This document shows positions 1 to 9,053 of a DNA stretch of 64,000 bases, piece by piece. The stretch is from Enterobacter cloacae (lineage in GTDB: Bacteria; Pseudomonadota; Gammaproteobacteria; Enterobacterales; Enterobacteriaceae). The translations under genes were made by a program, and so were the position numbers. The stretch lies in assembly GCF_013375935.1 (NCBI RefSeq), contig NZ_CP056117.1:1984001-2048000 (forward strand), given 5' to 3'. Position 1 is the stretch's first letter. Every line of letters begins with the position of its first letter. The notes under the pieces are model-generated. The model did no database searches, had not been told where the DNA came from, and saw nothing but the letters and a program-made list of their open reading frames with translations.

Positions 1-236
1 TGGGAAACGGCGCCGGTGATCCCCTCGCTGCCTTTCGTTTTCGACGACAGGATAAATTGCGCCAGCGCTTTATGCGGCCAGTAGGTTAAGGGATACGCCA
101 CAAGGGCGGTGATCAGCAGGACAATCGCGCCAGCAGAGCCGAGCTGAATGGGCAAGAACAGGGTTCCTGCGCCCACGGCAGTGCCGTAGAGGGCGAAACT
201 CCAGAGAGTCTCTTCTTTTGACCAAATTTTCGACAT
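1..236 (-). CDS. yqeG: Amino acid/proton symporter YqeG, 5' part (cut by window edge)
   Basis: The first 78 codons read leftward from an ATG at 234-236 and run off the window. The N-terminus begins MSKIWSKEETLWSFALYG and continues with a first hydrophobic helix containing GAGTLFLPIQLG, the hallmark of the HAAAP (SdaC/TdcC) family of inner-membrane amino acid/proton symporters. It closely resembles E. coli YqeG, a putative serine-type transporter, and the neighbouring yqeF supports this assignment. About 330 residues are missing, so the state of the rest is unknown. Confidence 0.88.
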   Translation of the reverse strand, partial: MSKIWSKEETLWSFALYGTAVGAGTLFLPIQLGSAGAIVLLITALVAYPLTYWPHKALAQFILSSKTKGSEGITGAVS

Positions 237-325
237 TAGAGCAACGTATCAACTATAAAACGAACAAAAAGGAGTGCAATTTACCATAATTATGCGTTGA
301 GATCGTAGTTGCTTCGCAGGGAAGG

Positions 326-346
326 GGCCGGAGAGGGTCTCCGGCC
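326..346. terminator. Hairpin downstream of the PACE efflux gene
   Basis: A perfect 9-bp inverted repeat (GGCCGGAGA / TCTCCGGCC, 3-nt loop) lies just past the stop of the leftward efflux gene. No clear T-run follows, so it is either a weak terminator or an mRNA 3' end stabiliser. Confidence 0.45.
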
Positions 347-355
347 AGAAGGGAA

Positions 356-817
356 TTAGCCTGCCAGGGCGCGTCGCTGCTGGCGGCGCCTGATAATTTT
401 CTCGCGCAGCGTATCGTACGCCCAGTTGTAGAGCATGGTGTACGGCAGGAAGAACAGGAAGAAGCCGATTTCCAGCGTGAATGCCTGAAGCAGCGTCACG
501 CCCAGCACCGCGGCGACGATGGTTACGCCAATCACAATAAAGCCGCATTCAAAACCCAGCGCATGCAGGGCGCGTACTTTCGCCGTGCGCCTGACCCGCT
601 GCACCGGCCAGAAACGGTCGAAACCGAAGTTGTAGATAATGTTCCAGAGCATTGCCGTGGTCGCCAGAATGATGGTCAGGCCACCCATTTCAAGAACCGA
701 GCGCTGCATTAGCCACGCGGCGGTGGGGGCGAGGATCGCCGTGGCGATGCCCTCAAAGCAGACGGCATGGAAGATTCGCTCCGGTAATTTACGCTGGAGT
801 GCATCCTGATGTTGCAT
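356..817 (-). CDS. PACE family multidrug (biocide) efflux transporter
   Basis: A 153-residue membrane protein with four hydrophobic segments arranged as two repeats. Each repeat starts with the same motif: R-x-x-H-x-x-x-F-E appears as RIFHAVCFE near residue 15 and RALHALGFE near residue 78. This is the signature of the bacterial transmembrane pair (PACE) family, whose founder AceI exports chlorhexidine by proton exchange. The glutamate of the first motif is the proton-binding residue in AceI. The ATG at 815-817 is preferred over an in-frame GTG at 821-823, because GAGG at 823-826 sits 5 nt before the ATG and overlaps the GTG. The gene is divergent from a LysR regulator, the usual arrangement for PACE genes. 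The natural substrate is unknown. Confidence 0.85.
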   Translation of the reverse strand: MQHQDALQRKLPERIFHAVCFEGIATAILAPTAAWLMQRSVLEMGGLTIILATTAMLWNIIYNFGFDRFWPVQRVRRTAKVRALHALGFECGFIVIGVTIVAAVLGVTLLQAFTLEIGFFLFFLPYTMLYNWAYDTLREKIIRRRQQRRALAG

Positions 818-888
818 ATTCACCTCATGGTTACGCCAGTATGGGCGTCGATGCGGCCTATTCTTATCGCTTAAGGTGATATATAAAA

Positions 889-901
889 GATGGTATCCAT
901 C
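889..901. promoter_or_regulatory. Candidate LysR-type operator
   Basis: GATGG-TAT-CCATC is a perfect 5-bp inverted repeat with a 3-nt centre. It fits the T-N11-A pattern of LysR-type sites and lies 17 nt before the LysR gene in the short divergent gap with the PACE gene. Assignment is by position and pattern only. Confidence 0.4.
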
Positions 902-918
902 GATAAAGTAGATACATC

Positions 919-1785
919 ATGCGCTATTCTCCCGAAGCACTGACCGCGTTTGTCGAAACCGTCGCCGCCGGATCGTTTTCCGCCGCCGCCCGGCGGCTGC
1001 GCAAGAGCCAGTCCACCATCAGCACCTCCATCGCCAACCTTGAGGCTGACCTTGGGTTTGAGCTTTTCGACCGCTCGGCGCGCCAGCCGGTGTTAACCGC
1101 GCAGGGGGAACAGGTGCTGGGCTATGTGCAGTCGATTCTGGCCGCCAGCGCGCGGCTGGACGAGCTGGCGGTATCCTTAACGGCGCAAACGGAGGCGCGT
1201 TTTACCTTCGTGCTCTCCGATACGCTAAACCCGGCCGTGCTGGAAGCGATGATGAGCCAGTTCGACCAGCGTTTTCCGCACACGGAATTTGAGTGCCTGA
1301 TTGGGGAAGAGGAAGACGTTATCGATCTGCTGCAAAAGGAGCGGGCGCAGATTGGCCTGACGGAAGCGCGGGACGGCTATCCGACGGATATCGGCGCGAC
1401 AAGGCTGCCCATGCAGACGCGAATGGCTATCTACGTCTCTGCCGGGCATCCGCTGGCGGGCCAGCACGAGACCCACGCGGACGAGCTTCACGGCTGGCGC
1501 GAGCTGCGGCTGAGTACCTATCTTGAACGTGAGGCCACCCTTGCGCGCGGGCCGGTCTGGTCCGCGCCGAACTACCTGCTGCTGTTGAGTATGGCGGTGC
1601 AGGGCTTTGGCTGGTGCGCACTGCCCTGCGCGCTGGTTGACGAATTTGCCGCGTCGAAATCGCTGGTGCAGCTGAACGTGCCGGGCTGGCCGAGGTCGAT
1701 TGCTATCGATCTGCTGTGGAACAAACGATCCCCGCCCGGCGTCGCCGGAAGCTGGCTGCGCCAGTACCTTCAGGATGCGCGATAA
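919..1785 (+). CDS. LysR-family transcriptional regulator
   Basis: A 288-residue protein of normal LysR length. The winged helix-turn-helix is in the first 60 residues (ALTAFVETVAAGSFSAAARR, then SQSTISTSIANLE), followed by the two-lobed effector-binding domain. It is divergent from the PACE efflux gene with about 100 bp between the starts, the standard layout for a LysR activator and its target, so it probably controls that gene and itself. The effector is not predictable from sequence. Confidence 0.85.
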   Translation: MRYSPEALTAFVETVAAGSFSAAARRLRKSQSTISTSIANLEADLGFELFDRSARQPVLTAQGEQVLGYVQSILAASARLDELAVSLTAQTEARFTFVLSDTLNPAVLEAMMSQFDQRFPHTEFECLIGEEEDVIDLLQKERAQIGLTEARDGYPTDIGATRLPMQTRMAIYVSAGHPLAGQHETHADELHGWRELRLSTYLEREATLARGPVWSAPNYLLLLSMAVQGFGWCALPCALVDEFAASKSLVQLNVPGWPRSIAIDLLWNKRSPPGVAGSWLRQYLQDAR

Positions 1786-1877
1786 TCCTGTGACTAAACT
1801 CACTAATTTTAAACATTTGCGTCAATTGTTGATAACAATCCTCTACTATCGTCATGTCATTTTGTACAGAGGTCGTG

Positions 1878-3056
1878 ATGAAAGATGTCGTTATAGTGGG
1901 TGCGTTACGTACGGCTATCGGCTGTTTTCAGGGAGCGCTTGCGCGCCACTCTGCGGTTGATCTCGGCAGCGTGGTGGTGAAGGCGCTGGTGGAGCGCAGC
2001 GGGATCGCCGCACATGAAGTTGATGAGGTGATCCTGGGCCAGGTGCTGACCGCTGGCGCGGGACAAAACCCTGCGCGCCAGGCGGCGCTGAAGGGCGGCC
2101 TGCCCAACACCGTTTCGGCCATCACCATCAACGACGTCTGTGGCTCAGGCCTGAAAGCGCTGCATCTGGCGACGCAGGCCATCCAGTGCGGCGAAGCGGA
2201 TGTCGTGATAGCCGGCGGGCAGGAGAATATGAGCCGCGCCCCGCACGTGCTGACCGACAGCCGGACCGGCGCGCAGCTCGGAAACAGCCAGCTGCTCGAC
2301 AGCCTGGTTCACGACGGGCTGTGGGACGCCTTCAATGATTACCATATGGGCGTGACGGCGGAGAACCTGGCGCGGGAATACGGCATCAGCCGCGAGCTTC
2401 AGGACGCGTATGCCCTCAGCTCGCAGCAAAAGGCGCGTGCCGCGATCGATTCCGGGCGCTTTCGCGATGAAATCGTCCCGGTCAGTACCCGGCGCCAGAA
2501 CGGAGACGCGTTCATCGTCGATACCGATGAGCAGCCGCGTACCGATACCAGCGCAGAAGGGCTGGCAAAGCTCAATCCGGCCTTCGAAACGCAGGGGTCG
2601 GTCACGGCGGGCAACGCCTCTTCCATCAACGACGGCGCCGCGGCGGTGATGATGATGAGCGAAAGCAAAGCCCAGGAGCTGGCGCTGCCGGTGCTGGCGC
2701 GGATCAAAGCCTTTGCCAGCGTCGGCGTTGATCCGGCACTCATGGGGATCGCCCCGGTTTACGCCACGCGACGCTGCCTGGAGCGGGCGGGCTGGCAGCT
2801 GAGCGAAGTGGATCTGATTGAAGTCAACGAAGCTTTCGCCGCGCAGGCAATCTCGGTCGGAAAAATGCTGGAGTGGGATCCGCTGCGGGTTAACGTAAAC
2901 GGCGGCGCCATCGCGCTTGGCCATCCTATCGGAGCCTCTGGCTGCCGCATTCTGGTCTCGTTAGTCCATGAAATGAAAAAGCGTAACGCCCGCAAAGGGA
3001 TTGCGACGCTGTGCATTGGCGGAGGGCAGGGGGTGGCGCTGGCTATCGAACGGTAA
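1878..3056 (+). CDS. yqeF: Acetyl-CoA C-acetyltransferase (thiolase) YqeF
   Basis: A biosynthetic-type thiolase of 392 residues that would condense two acetyl-CoA to acetoacetyl-CoA, or the reverse. The nucleophilic cysteine is Cys88 in NDVCGSGLKAL. The GGAIALGHPIGASG block carries the catalytic histidine and the C-terminal CIGGGQG carries the second active-site cysteine. The ATG at 1878 has AGAGG five bases upstream, which is better than an upstream in-frame start at 1854. A strong terminator follows. The gene sits beside yqeG and kduI as in E. coli, where YqeF's physiological role is not established. Confidence 0.92.
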   Translation: MKDVVIVGALRTAIGCFQGALARHSAVDLGSVVVKALVERSGIAAHEVDEVILGQVLTAGAGQNPARQAALKGGLPNTVSAITINDVCGSGLKALHLATQAIQCGEADVVIAGGQENMSRAPHVLTDSRTGAQLGNSQLLDSLVHDGLWDAFNDYHMGVTAENLAREYGISRELQDAYALSSQQKARAAIDSGRFRDEIVPVSTRRQNGDAFIVDTDEQPRTDTSAEGLAKLNPAFETQGSVTAGNASSINDGAAAVMMMSESKAQELALPVLARIKAFASVGVDPALMGIAPVYATRRCLERAGWQLSEVDLIEVNEAFAAQAISVGKMLEWDPLRVNVNGGAIALGHPIGASGCRILVSLVHEMKKRNARKGIATLCIGGGQGVALAIER

Positions 3057-3078
3057 TCTCCCCCTCCGCGCGTAAAAG

Positions 3079-3102
3079 CCTCCCAACGGGAGGTTTTTTT
3101 TT
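3079..3102 (+). terminator. Rho-independent terminator of yqeF
   Basis: Stem CCTCCC/GGGAGG with a 3-nt loop, followed by a run of nine T. Confidence 0.85.
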
Positions 3103-3340
3103 GCCTCCCTAAACCTTTTTTACCTTTATAAGCTCTTTCTTAAACTTTCGGCGATCCTTGCGCGGATAATAATTCGCGTTGCGATCTTCTCAGTGTGATC
3201 TCTCTCCTGAAATTTACGGTTAAATCCCCTTTTTTGTTGATGGGGTTCACGCCGATCTTTGCCAAAAAAAATGAAACAAATAATTTCGATCTTTGTCACT
3301 AAAATACAGGTGCATAAAAAATAAACTCAAGTTTCATAAA

Positions 3341-3359
3341 AACGAAACATCATTTTAAT
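3341..3359. promoter_or_regulatory. KdgR-box-like operator before kdgM
   Basis: The core GAAAC-ATC-ATTTT in AT-rich flanks matches the 13-bp architecture (RRAAC-NNN-RTTTY) shared by the other sites in this island. It lies about 15 nt before the kdgM start, where a bound repressor would block transcription or its first steps. Confidence 0.65.
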
Positions 3360-3372
3360 TGAGGGTTTTTTC

Positions 3373-4056
3373 ATGCTTAAGAAATCTCTGGTCCTTGCCT
3401 CTCTTATTAGTGCCTCTTTTATGTCTCATGCCGTTACCGTCGATCTGCGTCACGAATACATCGACAGCGGCTCGAACGCCGACCGCGTTGCCGTCTCGCA
3501 TCGCTTTGATAATGGTCTTGGTTTTTCGGTAGAAGCGAAGTGGAAGTCGGGCGGTGACAAAGCCGATCGGCCGTTTGCCGATGTGGTAGGTAACGGTCAT
3601 GAAGATCAGATCAGCTGGCGCTGGAAAGCGACGGACAATATTGCCCTGACGCCAGCGTTTACGATTGAAAGCACCGACAGCCGCACCATTTATAAACCGA
3701 ATTTGCATTTACAATATAGCTTCGATAATGGCTTCTACGTGGCCGCGCGTTACCGCTATGAATATACCCGTTATCCGTCAAGCGAAAATAAAGACGATGA
3801 CAAGGTTAACCGTGGCGATGCCTGGATCGGTTGGGTATTAGGCGACTGGCGTACCGAGCTGAACTATGTTTATGCGAAAAGCGCAGAAGGCATGGCCCGA
3901 AATAATAATAAAGATTACTCCAACGAATATAACGCCAAGCTGGCCTATAAATGGGATAAAAACTGGGCGCCGTATGTTGAGGTAGGGAACGTGGGCGTTA
4001 AAGAGACTGACGAACGTCAGACCCGCTTCCGTTTAGGCGTGGCGTACTCTTTCTAA
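3373..4056 (+). CDS. kdgM: Oligogalacturonate-specific outer-membrane porin, KdgM family
   Basis: A 227-residue outer-membrane protein. A Sec signal peptide ends at SHA (residues 18-20), followed by VTVDLRHEYIDSG and alternating amphipathic beta strands. The C-terminus is RLGVAYSF, with the terminal Phe used by the BAM complex. Length and pattern fit the monomeric 12-stranded KdgM/NanC porins, which let acidic oligosaccharides cross the outer membrane. The next gene, ogl, and the KdgR-like site upstream argue for oligogalacturonides rather than sialic acid as substrate. Lower GC than its neighbours in places (AAT/AAA-rich loops) is common in this family. GAGGG precedes the ATG by 7 nt. Confidence 0.88.
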   Translation: MLKKSLVLASLISASFMSHAVTVDLRHEYIDSGSNADRVAVSHRFDNGLGFSVEAKWKSGGDKADRPFADVVGNGHEDQISWRWKATDNIALTPAFTIESTDSRTIYKPNLHLQYSFDNGFYVAARYRYEYTRYPSSENKDDDKVNRGDAWIGWVLGDWRTELNYVYAKSAEGMARNNNKDYSNEYNAKLAYKWDKNWAPYVEVGNVGVKETDERQTRFRLGVAYSF

Positions 4057-4081
4057 AACAGGCAGTACCTCCGGGAAAAGG

Positions 4082-4106
4082 CCGGCTCGCTTGAGCCGGT
4101 TTTTTT
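4082..4106 (+). terminator. Rho-independent terminator of kdgM
   Basis: Stem CCGGCTC/GAGCCGG with a 4-nt loop and seven T. It separates kdgM from the convergent ogl. Confidence 0.85.
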
Positions 4107-4132
4107 GTGCCGGGGGAAAACGCATTACGCAA

Positions 4133-4160
4133 AAAAAGCCCCCCGAAACGGAGGGCAAGG
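4133..4160 (-). terminator. Terminator of ogl
   Basis: Read leftward, GCCCTCC-GTTTC-GGGGGGC (with G-U pairs) followed by seven T lies 26 nt past the ogl stop codon. Confidence 0.65.
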
Positions 4161-4185
4161 CCAGTTACAGAAACACTAACTCAAG

Positions 4186-5361
4186 TCAGGCATGCAACAT
4201 TTCAGGTTGCTCGGGGAGTTTCGCGATATAGAGCGCCGGCTTGCCGTCTTTATCGGAACTGTACAGAACCGCTTTCTCATCCGGAGTGAAGGACGGATGC
4301 GGGTGGGTCACCTGGCGGCTGTTCGCTACCGTGGCCCAGGAGGTGTCGTGACGGGCGATGCGGAAACAGGCTTTCTTCGCCACGTCAAAGGCATACAGGT
4401 AAGGATCGTTATCGATGGTGTAGCCGCCGGTGTCTTTTACGTCGACAGGCGTGCCGGAACCGTCGCCAACGAGCATGGTGCCGTCAAAGTTACTCATCAG
4501 GTGCGAACAGGCAGGCATGCTCATCACCGCTTCATTAATGTCGGTATCCGGGCTGTAGCGGGAGATGGTGCGCCCCTGCTGGCCCTTCAGGTAAGAGACA
4601 TAGACCAGCGCGGAGCCGTCCGGCACCCAAAATTCATGCGTGCAGCTTTCCCCTTCCGCGTGCGTTTTGACCTTTCGCACGTTGCTGCCGTCTTCATTGA
4701 CCAGCCACATGCGTGCGTCAACCAGATCGTGCGGCCCTTCATGGCAGAAGGCCACGGTATTGTCGTCGAACGGACGATAAATCGGATGCCCCAGCCAGAT
4801 CTTCTCGTCGTGAACGGTGGCGCTTTCGCCCGTTTTCAGGTCAACGCGCAGCAGGCGGCAGTGCGGCCCCTTATGGAAGAAGTCGTGGAAAATTTTCCAG
4901 TCGTTGAGCGGCGTCCAGTCACGTCTGGCAATCTCAATGCCCACCAGTTTGGTGCAGTCGCTGTTCGCGACCCAGGTACCGTAGCCCACCCACTCTTCCG
5001 GGACGCGGTACACCTCGCGCTCCGCCAGCGTCTCTAAATCCACCTCCAGCAGGGTGCGATCGTTTTTCACATAGTAGAAGGATTTATCGTCCGGGGAGAG
5101 GAACCCGCCGAAGGTGTTATCGCCCGGGCCTTCGGTGAGCTGCACCGCTTCGGCATTGTTCAGATCCAGCAGGTAATAGTTCCAGTGACCGTCGAACTCC
5201 CCGGCGAACAGCAGATGGCTGCCGTCGTTAAAGAAGCACTTCTGGTAAAAGTAGTTGCGATGACAGGTTACTTCCGGTGGGGTCAGGCGGGTGACTTCCA
5301 CGCCCGTGTCCGGATCGCGGCTGACCTCATAGTTCAGCTTGACCCGCATGCCTTTAGCCAT
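4186..5361 (-). CDS. ogl: Oligogalacturonate lyase (PL22)
   Basis: A 391-residue cytoplasmic beta-propeller lyase without a signal peptide. It would cleave saturated and unsaturated digalacturonate by beta-elimination to unsaturated monomers/5-keto-4-deoxyuronate. Repeated blade motifs are visible (for example GEFDGHWNYYLLDL, TYGTWVANSDCTKLVG), and the C-terminal HPHPSF matches the metal-binding histidine cluster of characterised Ogl proteins. The family is normally about 388 residues, so the gene is complete. The ATG at 5361 is preceded by AGGAG. It is convergent to kdgM and divergent from kduI, with three KdgR-like boxes in the shared upstream region. E. coli K-12 lacks this gene at this locus. 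Confidence 0.92.
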   Translation of the reverse strand: MAKGMRVKLNYEVSRDPDTGVEVTRLTPPEVTCHRNYFYQKCFFNDGSHLLFAGEFDGHWNYYLLDLNNAEAVQLTEGPGDNTFGGFLSPDDKSFYYVKNDRTLLEVDLETLAEREVYRVPEEWVGYGTWVANSDCTKLVGIEIARRDWTPLNDWKIFHDFFHKGPHCRLLRVDLKTGESATVHDEKIWLGHPIYRPFDDNTVAFCHEGPHDLVDARMWLVNEDGSNVRKVKTHAEGESCTHEFWVPDGSALVYVSYLKGQQGRTISRYSPDTDINEAVMSMPACSHLMSNFDGTMLVGDGSGTPVDVKDTGGYTIDNDPYLYAFDVAKKACFRIARHDTSWATVANSRQVTHPHPSFTPDEKAVLYSSDKDGKPALYIAKLPEQPEMLHA

Positions 5362-5411
5362 AATGCACTCCTTTGAACGCGAAGAATGGGTTGAAAACTG
5401 GGTGTTAAATT

Positions 5412-5430
5412 ATCAAAACATCGTTTCATT
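5412..5430. promoter_or_regulatory. KdgR-box-like operator, ogl side
   Basis: Core AAAAC-ATC-GTTTC with CATT flank, 51 nt upstream of the ogl start codon. One of three such sites in the 300-bp ogl/kduI divergent region. Confidence 0.7.
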
Positions 5431-5533
5431 ATGTGTGACTGACAGCGCAATTTATCAGTTTCAGGGCTGAGTATTGCGTCGGGATAGATTTATCGTGATC
5501 GAAACGCCATTTCTGGAAGAAACACGCAGAAAA

Positions 5534-5552
5534 AATGAAACGTTGTTTTAAA
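5534..5552. promoter_or_regulatory. KdgR-box-like operator, ogl/kduI middle
   Basis: Core GAAAC-GTT-GTTTT with AAT/AAAT flanks. It lies midway between the divergent ogl and kduI starts and could serve both promoters. Confidence 0.7.
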
Positions 5553-5600
5553 TGTAATTGAAAAGCCATTTATCAGGGGATAATATGTGCTCATCACGAA

Positions 5601-5619
5601 AACGGAACGTTGTTTCGTT
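5601..5619. promoter_or_regulatory. KdgR-box-like operator, kduI side
   Basis: Core GGAAC-GTT-GTTTC, 43 nt upstream of the kduI start and likely within or just after the promoter. Confidence 0.65.
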
Positions 5620-5661
5620 AATTAACTTTGCCTTCGGGCACGATCCATTCTGGAGGTTGAT

Positions 5662-6498
5662 GTGGAAGTCAGACAAAGCATCCACAGTGCGCATGCAAAA
5701 ACGCTGGATACTCAGGGGCTGCGCGGCGAGTTTTTAGTTGAGCAGGTGTTCGAAGCCGACAAATACACCATGGTCTACAGCCATATTGACCGCATTATCG
5801 TGGGCGGAATTATGCCCGTGGCGAGCACCGTCTCCGTGGGCGGCGAAGTGGGCAAGCAGCTGGGCGTGAGCTACTTCCTCGAGCGCCGCGAGCTGGGCGT
5901 GATTAACATCGGCGGGCCGGGCACCATTACGGTTGACGGCCAGTGCTACGAGATTGGCCACCGCGACGCGCTGTACGTCGGCAAAGGGGCGAAAGAAGTG
6001 GTGTTTGCCAGCGTCGACGCCGGCAAGCCAGCAAAGTTTTACTATAACTGCGCCCCGGCCCACACTACCTACCCGACCAAAAAAGTAACGCCTGCGGACG
6101 TTGCCCCGGTCACGCTTGGCGATAACCTCACCAGCAACCGCCGCACCATCAACAAATACTTCGTTCCGGACGTGCTGGAGACCTGCCAGCTCAGCATGGG
6201 GCTGACCGAGCTTGCGCCGGGCAACCTGTGGAACACCATGCCGTGCCATACCCACGAGCGCCGCATGGAAGTCTACTTCTACTTCAACATGGATGAAGAT
6301 GCCTGCGTGTTCCACATGATGGGACAGCCGCAGGAGACGCGCCATATCGTGATGCACAACGAGCAGGCTGTTATCTCCCCGAGCTGGTCTATTCACTCCG
6401 GCGTGGGGACGAAAGCCTATACCTTCATCTGGGGTATGGTCGGTGAAAACCAGGTCTTTGATGACATGGACCACGTCGCTGTTAAGTATCTGCGCTAG
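5662..6498 (+). CDS. kduI: 5-keto-4-deoxyuronate isomerase KduI
   Basis: A 278-residue zinc cupin isomerase, the same length as E. coli KduI, converting 5-keto-4-deoxyuronate to 2,5-diketo-3-deoxygluconate. The metal site is visible in [14 protein letters not shown] (His196, His198, Glu203 by E. coli numbering) with the fourth ligand in WSIHSG near residue 245. It starts with GTG, with GGAGG five bases upstream. kduD follows after 63 nt, so the two are co-transcribed. The three KdgR-like boxes upstream suggest induction by pectin breakdown products. Confidence 0.97.
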   Translation: MEVRQSIHSAHAKTLDTQGLRGEFLVEQVFEADKYTMVYSHIDRIIVGGIMPVASTVSVGGEVGKQLGVSYFLERRELGVINIGGPGTITVDGQCYEIGHRDALYVGKGAKEVVFASVDAGKPAKFYYNCAPAHTTYPTKKVTPADVAPVTLGDNLTSNRRTINKYFVPDVLETCQLSMGLTELAPGNLWNTMPCHTHERRMEVYFYFNMDEDACVFHMMGQPQETRHIVMHNEQAVISPSWSIHSGVGTKAYTFIWGMVGENQVFDDMDHVAVKYLR

Positions 6499-6561
6499 CC
6501 GCAGGCAGTTAAGCATAACTCTGCCTGTTGGTGACAGGCGCTGAATGATTAAGGAAAAAAC

Positions 6562-7323
6562 ATGATTCTGGATGCATTTTCTCTGCAGGGTAAAGTGGCC
6601 GTGGTGTCCGGTTGTGACACCGGCCTGGGTCAGGGCATGGCGTTAGGTCTGGCGGAGGCGGGCTGCGACATCGTCGGGATTAATATCGTTGAGCCGACTG
6701 AAACCATCGAGCGCGTAACCGCGCTGGGCCGCCGTTTTCTGAGCCTGACCGCCGATCTGCGCAAAATCGACGCCATCCCCGAGCTGCTGGATCGCGCCGT
6801 GGCGGAGTTCGGTCATATCGATATTCTGGTTAACAACGCCGGCCTGATCCGTCGTGAAGACGCGATTAACTTCAGCGAGACGGACTGGGACGACGTCATG
6901 AACCTGAACATCAAGAGCGTGTTCTTCATGTCTCAGGCGGCGGCGAAGCACTTCATCGCGCAGGGGAAAGGCGGCAAGATCGTCAATATTGCCTCCATGC
7001 TCTCCTTCCAGGGCGGCATCCGCGTACCGTCTTACACCGCCTCGAAAAGCGCCGTGATGGGCGTGACCCGCCTGCTGGCAAACGAGTGGGCGCAGCACAA
7101 CATTAACGTTAACGCGATTGCGCCGGGCTACATGGCCACCAACAATACCCAGCAGCTGCGCGCGGATGAAGAACGCAGCGCGGCGATCCTCGAGCGTATT
7201 CCGGCGGGGCGCTGGGGCCTGCCGAGCGATCTGATGGGGCCGATTGTGTTCCTGGCTTCCCCGGCATCGGATTACGTTAACGGCTACACCATTGCCGTCG
7301 ACGGCGGCTGGCTGGCGCGTTAA
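6562..7323 (+). CDS. kduD: 2-dehydro-3-deoxy-D-gluconate 5-dehydrogenase KduD
   Basis: A 253-residue short-chain dehydrogenase/reductase that reduces 2,5-diketo-3-deoxygluconate to 2-keto-3-deoxygluconate with NAD(P)H. The nucleotide-binding turn reads SGCDTGLGQGMA (residues about 15-26), NNAG is near residue 90, and the Ser-Tyr-Lys catalytic set is in IASMLSFQGG and PSYTASKSAV. Second gene of the kduI operon, closed by a strong terminator. The product would feed KDG kinase and aldolase, which are not in this window. Confidence 0.96.
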   Translation: MILDAFSLQGKVAVVSGCDTGLGQGMALGLAEAGCDIVGINIVEPTETIERVTALGRRFLSLTADLRKIDAIPELLDRAVAEFGHIDILVNNAGLIRREDAINFSETDWDDVMNLNIKSVFFMSQAAAKHFIAQGKGGKIVNIASMLSFQGGIRVPSYTASKSAVMGVTRLLANEWAQHNINVNAIAPGYMATNNTQQLRADEERSAAILERIPAGRWGLPSDLMGPIVFLASPASDYVNGYTIAVDGGWLAR

Positions 7324-7341
7324 TTCAGCCTGAATAAAGAA

Positions 7342-7367
7342 CCTCTGCCCCCGGGCGGAGGTTTTTT
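7342..7367 (+). terminator. Rho-independent terminator of kduID
   Basis: Stem CCTCTGCC/GGCGGAGG (one G-U pair), 4-nt loop, six T. Confidence 0.85.
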
Positions 7368-7506
7368 GCGCCAAAATAGCCATTATCCATATCCTGAAAG
7401 ATGAAAAATCCATATCAAAAAAGAATAAATGACGCGCATCACACATTAATTGCTTGAAAATGAAGTGATTAATAAAAAAGCAGGTTTAATTACCCTGATT
7501 TGAAAT

Positions 7507-7522
7507 TGTAATGTCCATCACA
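7507..7522. promoter_or_regulatory. CRP site of araE
   Basis: TGTAA-N6-TCACA matches nine of ten conserved positions of the CRP consensus. It lies directly upstream of the AraC site, the order expected for a CRP/AraC co-activated ara promoter. Confidence 0.65.
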
Positions 7523-7535
7523 GTTCCATATGTCG

Positions 7536-7552
7536 TAGCGAAAAAATCCATA
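7536..7552 (+). promoter_or_regulatory. AraC-binding half-site (araI-like)
   Basis: TAGC-N7-TCCATA is an exact match to the AraC half-site pattern as known from araI1. A second TCCATA lies 22 bp upstream (7525-7530), and two more occur at about 7388 and 7410. The site is about 82 nt before the araE start codon, consistent with arabinose-dependent activation. Confidence 0.75.
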
Positions 7553-7633
7553 TCTTCACCAGTTCCGACCTGACACTTTCTGCCGGTATCTCGTAATTTC
7601 AGTTAACGAATTTCGCTGTTGAGGCAGGAAACT

Positions 7634-9049
7634 ATGACATCTATAAATGACTCTACCCTTATGCCCGCTGCGCTGCGCGATACCCGACGCATGAACCAGT
7701 TTGTTTCTGTTGCGGCTGCCGTAGCCGGCTTACTGTTCGGACTGGATATCGGCGTTATTGCCGGCGCACTGCCCTTTATTACCGACCACTTCACGCTGAG
7801 TAACCGCCTTCAGGAGTGGGTGGTGAGCAGCATGATGCTGGGCGCAGCCATCGGCGCGCTGTTTAACGGCTGGCTCTCGTTCCGTCTCGGGCGTAAATAC
7901 AGCCTGATGGTCGGGGCGATCCTGTTCGTTGCCGGCTCCATCGGCTCGGCGTTTGCCACCAACGTTGAAGTGCTGCTGCTCTCCCGCGTGCTGCTGGGCG
8001 TGGCGGTGGGCATCGCGTCCTACACCGCCCCGCTGTACCTCTCCGAAATGGCGAGCGAGAACGTGCGCGGTAAAATGATCAGCATGTACCAGCTGATGGT
8101 GACGCTCGGGATCGTGCTGGCGTTCCTGTCGGACACATACTTCAGCTACAGCGGCAACTGGCGGGCAATGCTTGGCGTGCTGGCACTGCCTGCGCTGGTG
8201 CTGATTGTGTTAGTTATTTTCCTGCCGAACAGCCCGCGCTGGCTGGCGCAAAAGGGGCGTCACGTGGAGGCGGAAGAGGTGCTGCGCATGCTGCGCGACA
8301 CGTCCGAAAAAGCGCGTGAAGAGCTGAACGAGATCCGCGAAAGCCTGAAGCTGAAGCAGGGCGGCTGGTCGCTCTTCCGGGCTAACCGCAACGTGCGCCG
8401 TGCGGTGTTCCTCGGCATGCTGCTGCAGGCGATGCAGCAGTTCACCGGTATGAACATCATCATGTACTACGCGCCGCGCATCTTCAAAATGGCCGGTTTC
8501 ACCACGACCGAGCAGCAGATGATCGCCACGCTGGTGGTGGGACTGACCTTTATGTTCGCAACCTTCATCGCGGTGTTCACCGTTGATAAGGCCGGACGCA
8601 AACCGGCGCTGAAAATTGGTTTTAGCGTGATGGCGCTCGGCACGCTGATCTTAGGCTACTGCCTGATGCAGTTCGATAACGGCACGGCGTCCAGCGGCCT
8701 CTCCTGGCTCTCCGTTGGCATGACCATGATGTGCATTGCCGGTTATGCAATGAGCGCCGCCCCGGTGGTGTGGATCCTGTGCTCTGAAATTCAGCCGCTG
8801 AAATGCCGCGACTTTGGCATTACCTGTTCCACCACCACCAACTGGGTGTCGAACATGATCATCGGTGCGACCTTCCTGACGCTGCTGGATGCGATTGGCG
8901 CGGCGGGCACCTTCTGGCTCTATACGGTGCTGAACGTGGCGTTTATCGGAGTGACCTTCTGGCTGATCCCGGAAACCAAAGGCGTGACGCTGGAGCATAT
9001 TGAACGCAGGCTGATGAGCGGGGAGAAACTGCGTAATATCGGCGTGTGA
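7634..9049 (+). CDS. araE: L-arabinose:proton symporter AraE
   Basis: A 471-residue major facilitator sugar porter with 12 membrane segments. Family signatures are visible: [17 protein letters not shown] in helix 1, RLGRKYS between helices 2 and 3, [12 protein letters not shown] before the central loop, QQFTGMN in helix 7 and [13 protein letters not shown] at the C-terminus. It is almost collinear with E. coli AraE (472 residues). The ATG at 7634 is chosen because AGGAA precedes it; the TTG at 7619 has no ribosome site. CRP and AraC sites lie upstream. Although flanked by pectin genes, it is in its ancestral place next to kduD. Confidence 0.96.
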   Translation: MTSINDSTLMPAALRDTRRMNQFVSVAAAVAGLLFGLDIGVIAGALPFITDHFTLSNRLQEWVVSSMMLGAAIGALFNGWLSFRLGRKYSLMVGAILFVAGSIGSAFATNVEVLLLSRVLLGVAVGIASYTAPLYLSEMASENVRGKMISMYQLMVTLGIVLAFLSDTYFSYSGNWRAMLGVLALPALVLIVLVIFLPNSPRWLAQKGRHVEAEEVLRMLRDTSEKAREELNEIRESLKLKQGGWSLFRANRNVRRAVFLGMLLQAMQQFTGMNIIMYYAPRIFKMAGFTTTEQQMIATLVVGLTFMFATFIAVFTVDKAGRKPALKIGFSVMALGTLILGYCLMQFDNGTASSGLSWLSVGMTMMCIAGYAMSAAPVVWILCSEIQPLKCRDFGITCSTTTNWVSNMIIGATFLTLLDAIGAAGTFWLYTVLNVAFIGVTFWLIPETKGVTLEHIERRLMSGEKLRNIGV

Positions 9050-9053
9050 TTTA

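Noticed and set aside
3266..3290. Additional KdgR-like site upstream of kdgM (ATGAAACAAATAATTTCGAT)
   Set aside because: Arms are GAAAC and ATTTC but the centre is 5 nt instead of 3, unlike all seven accepted sites.
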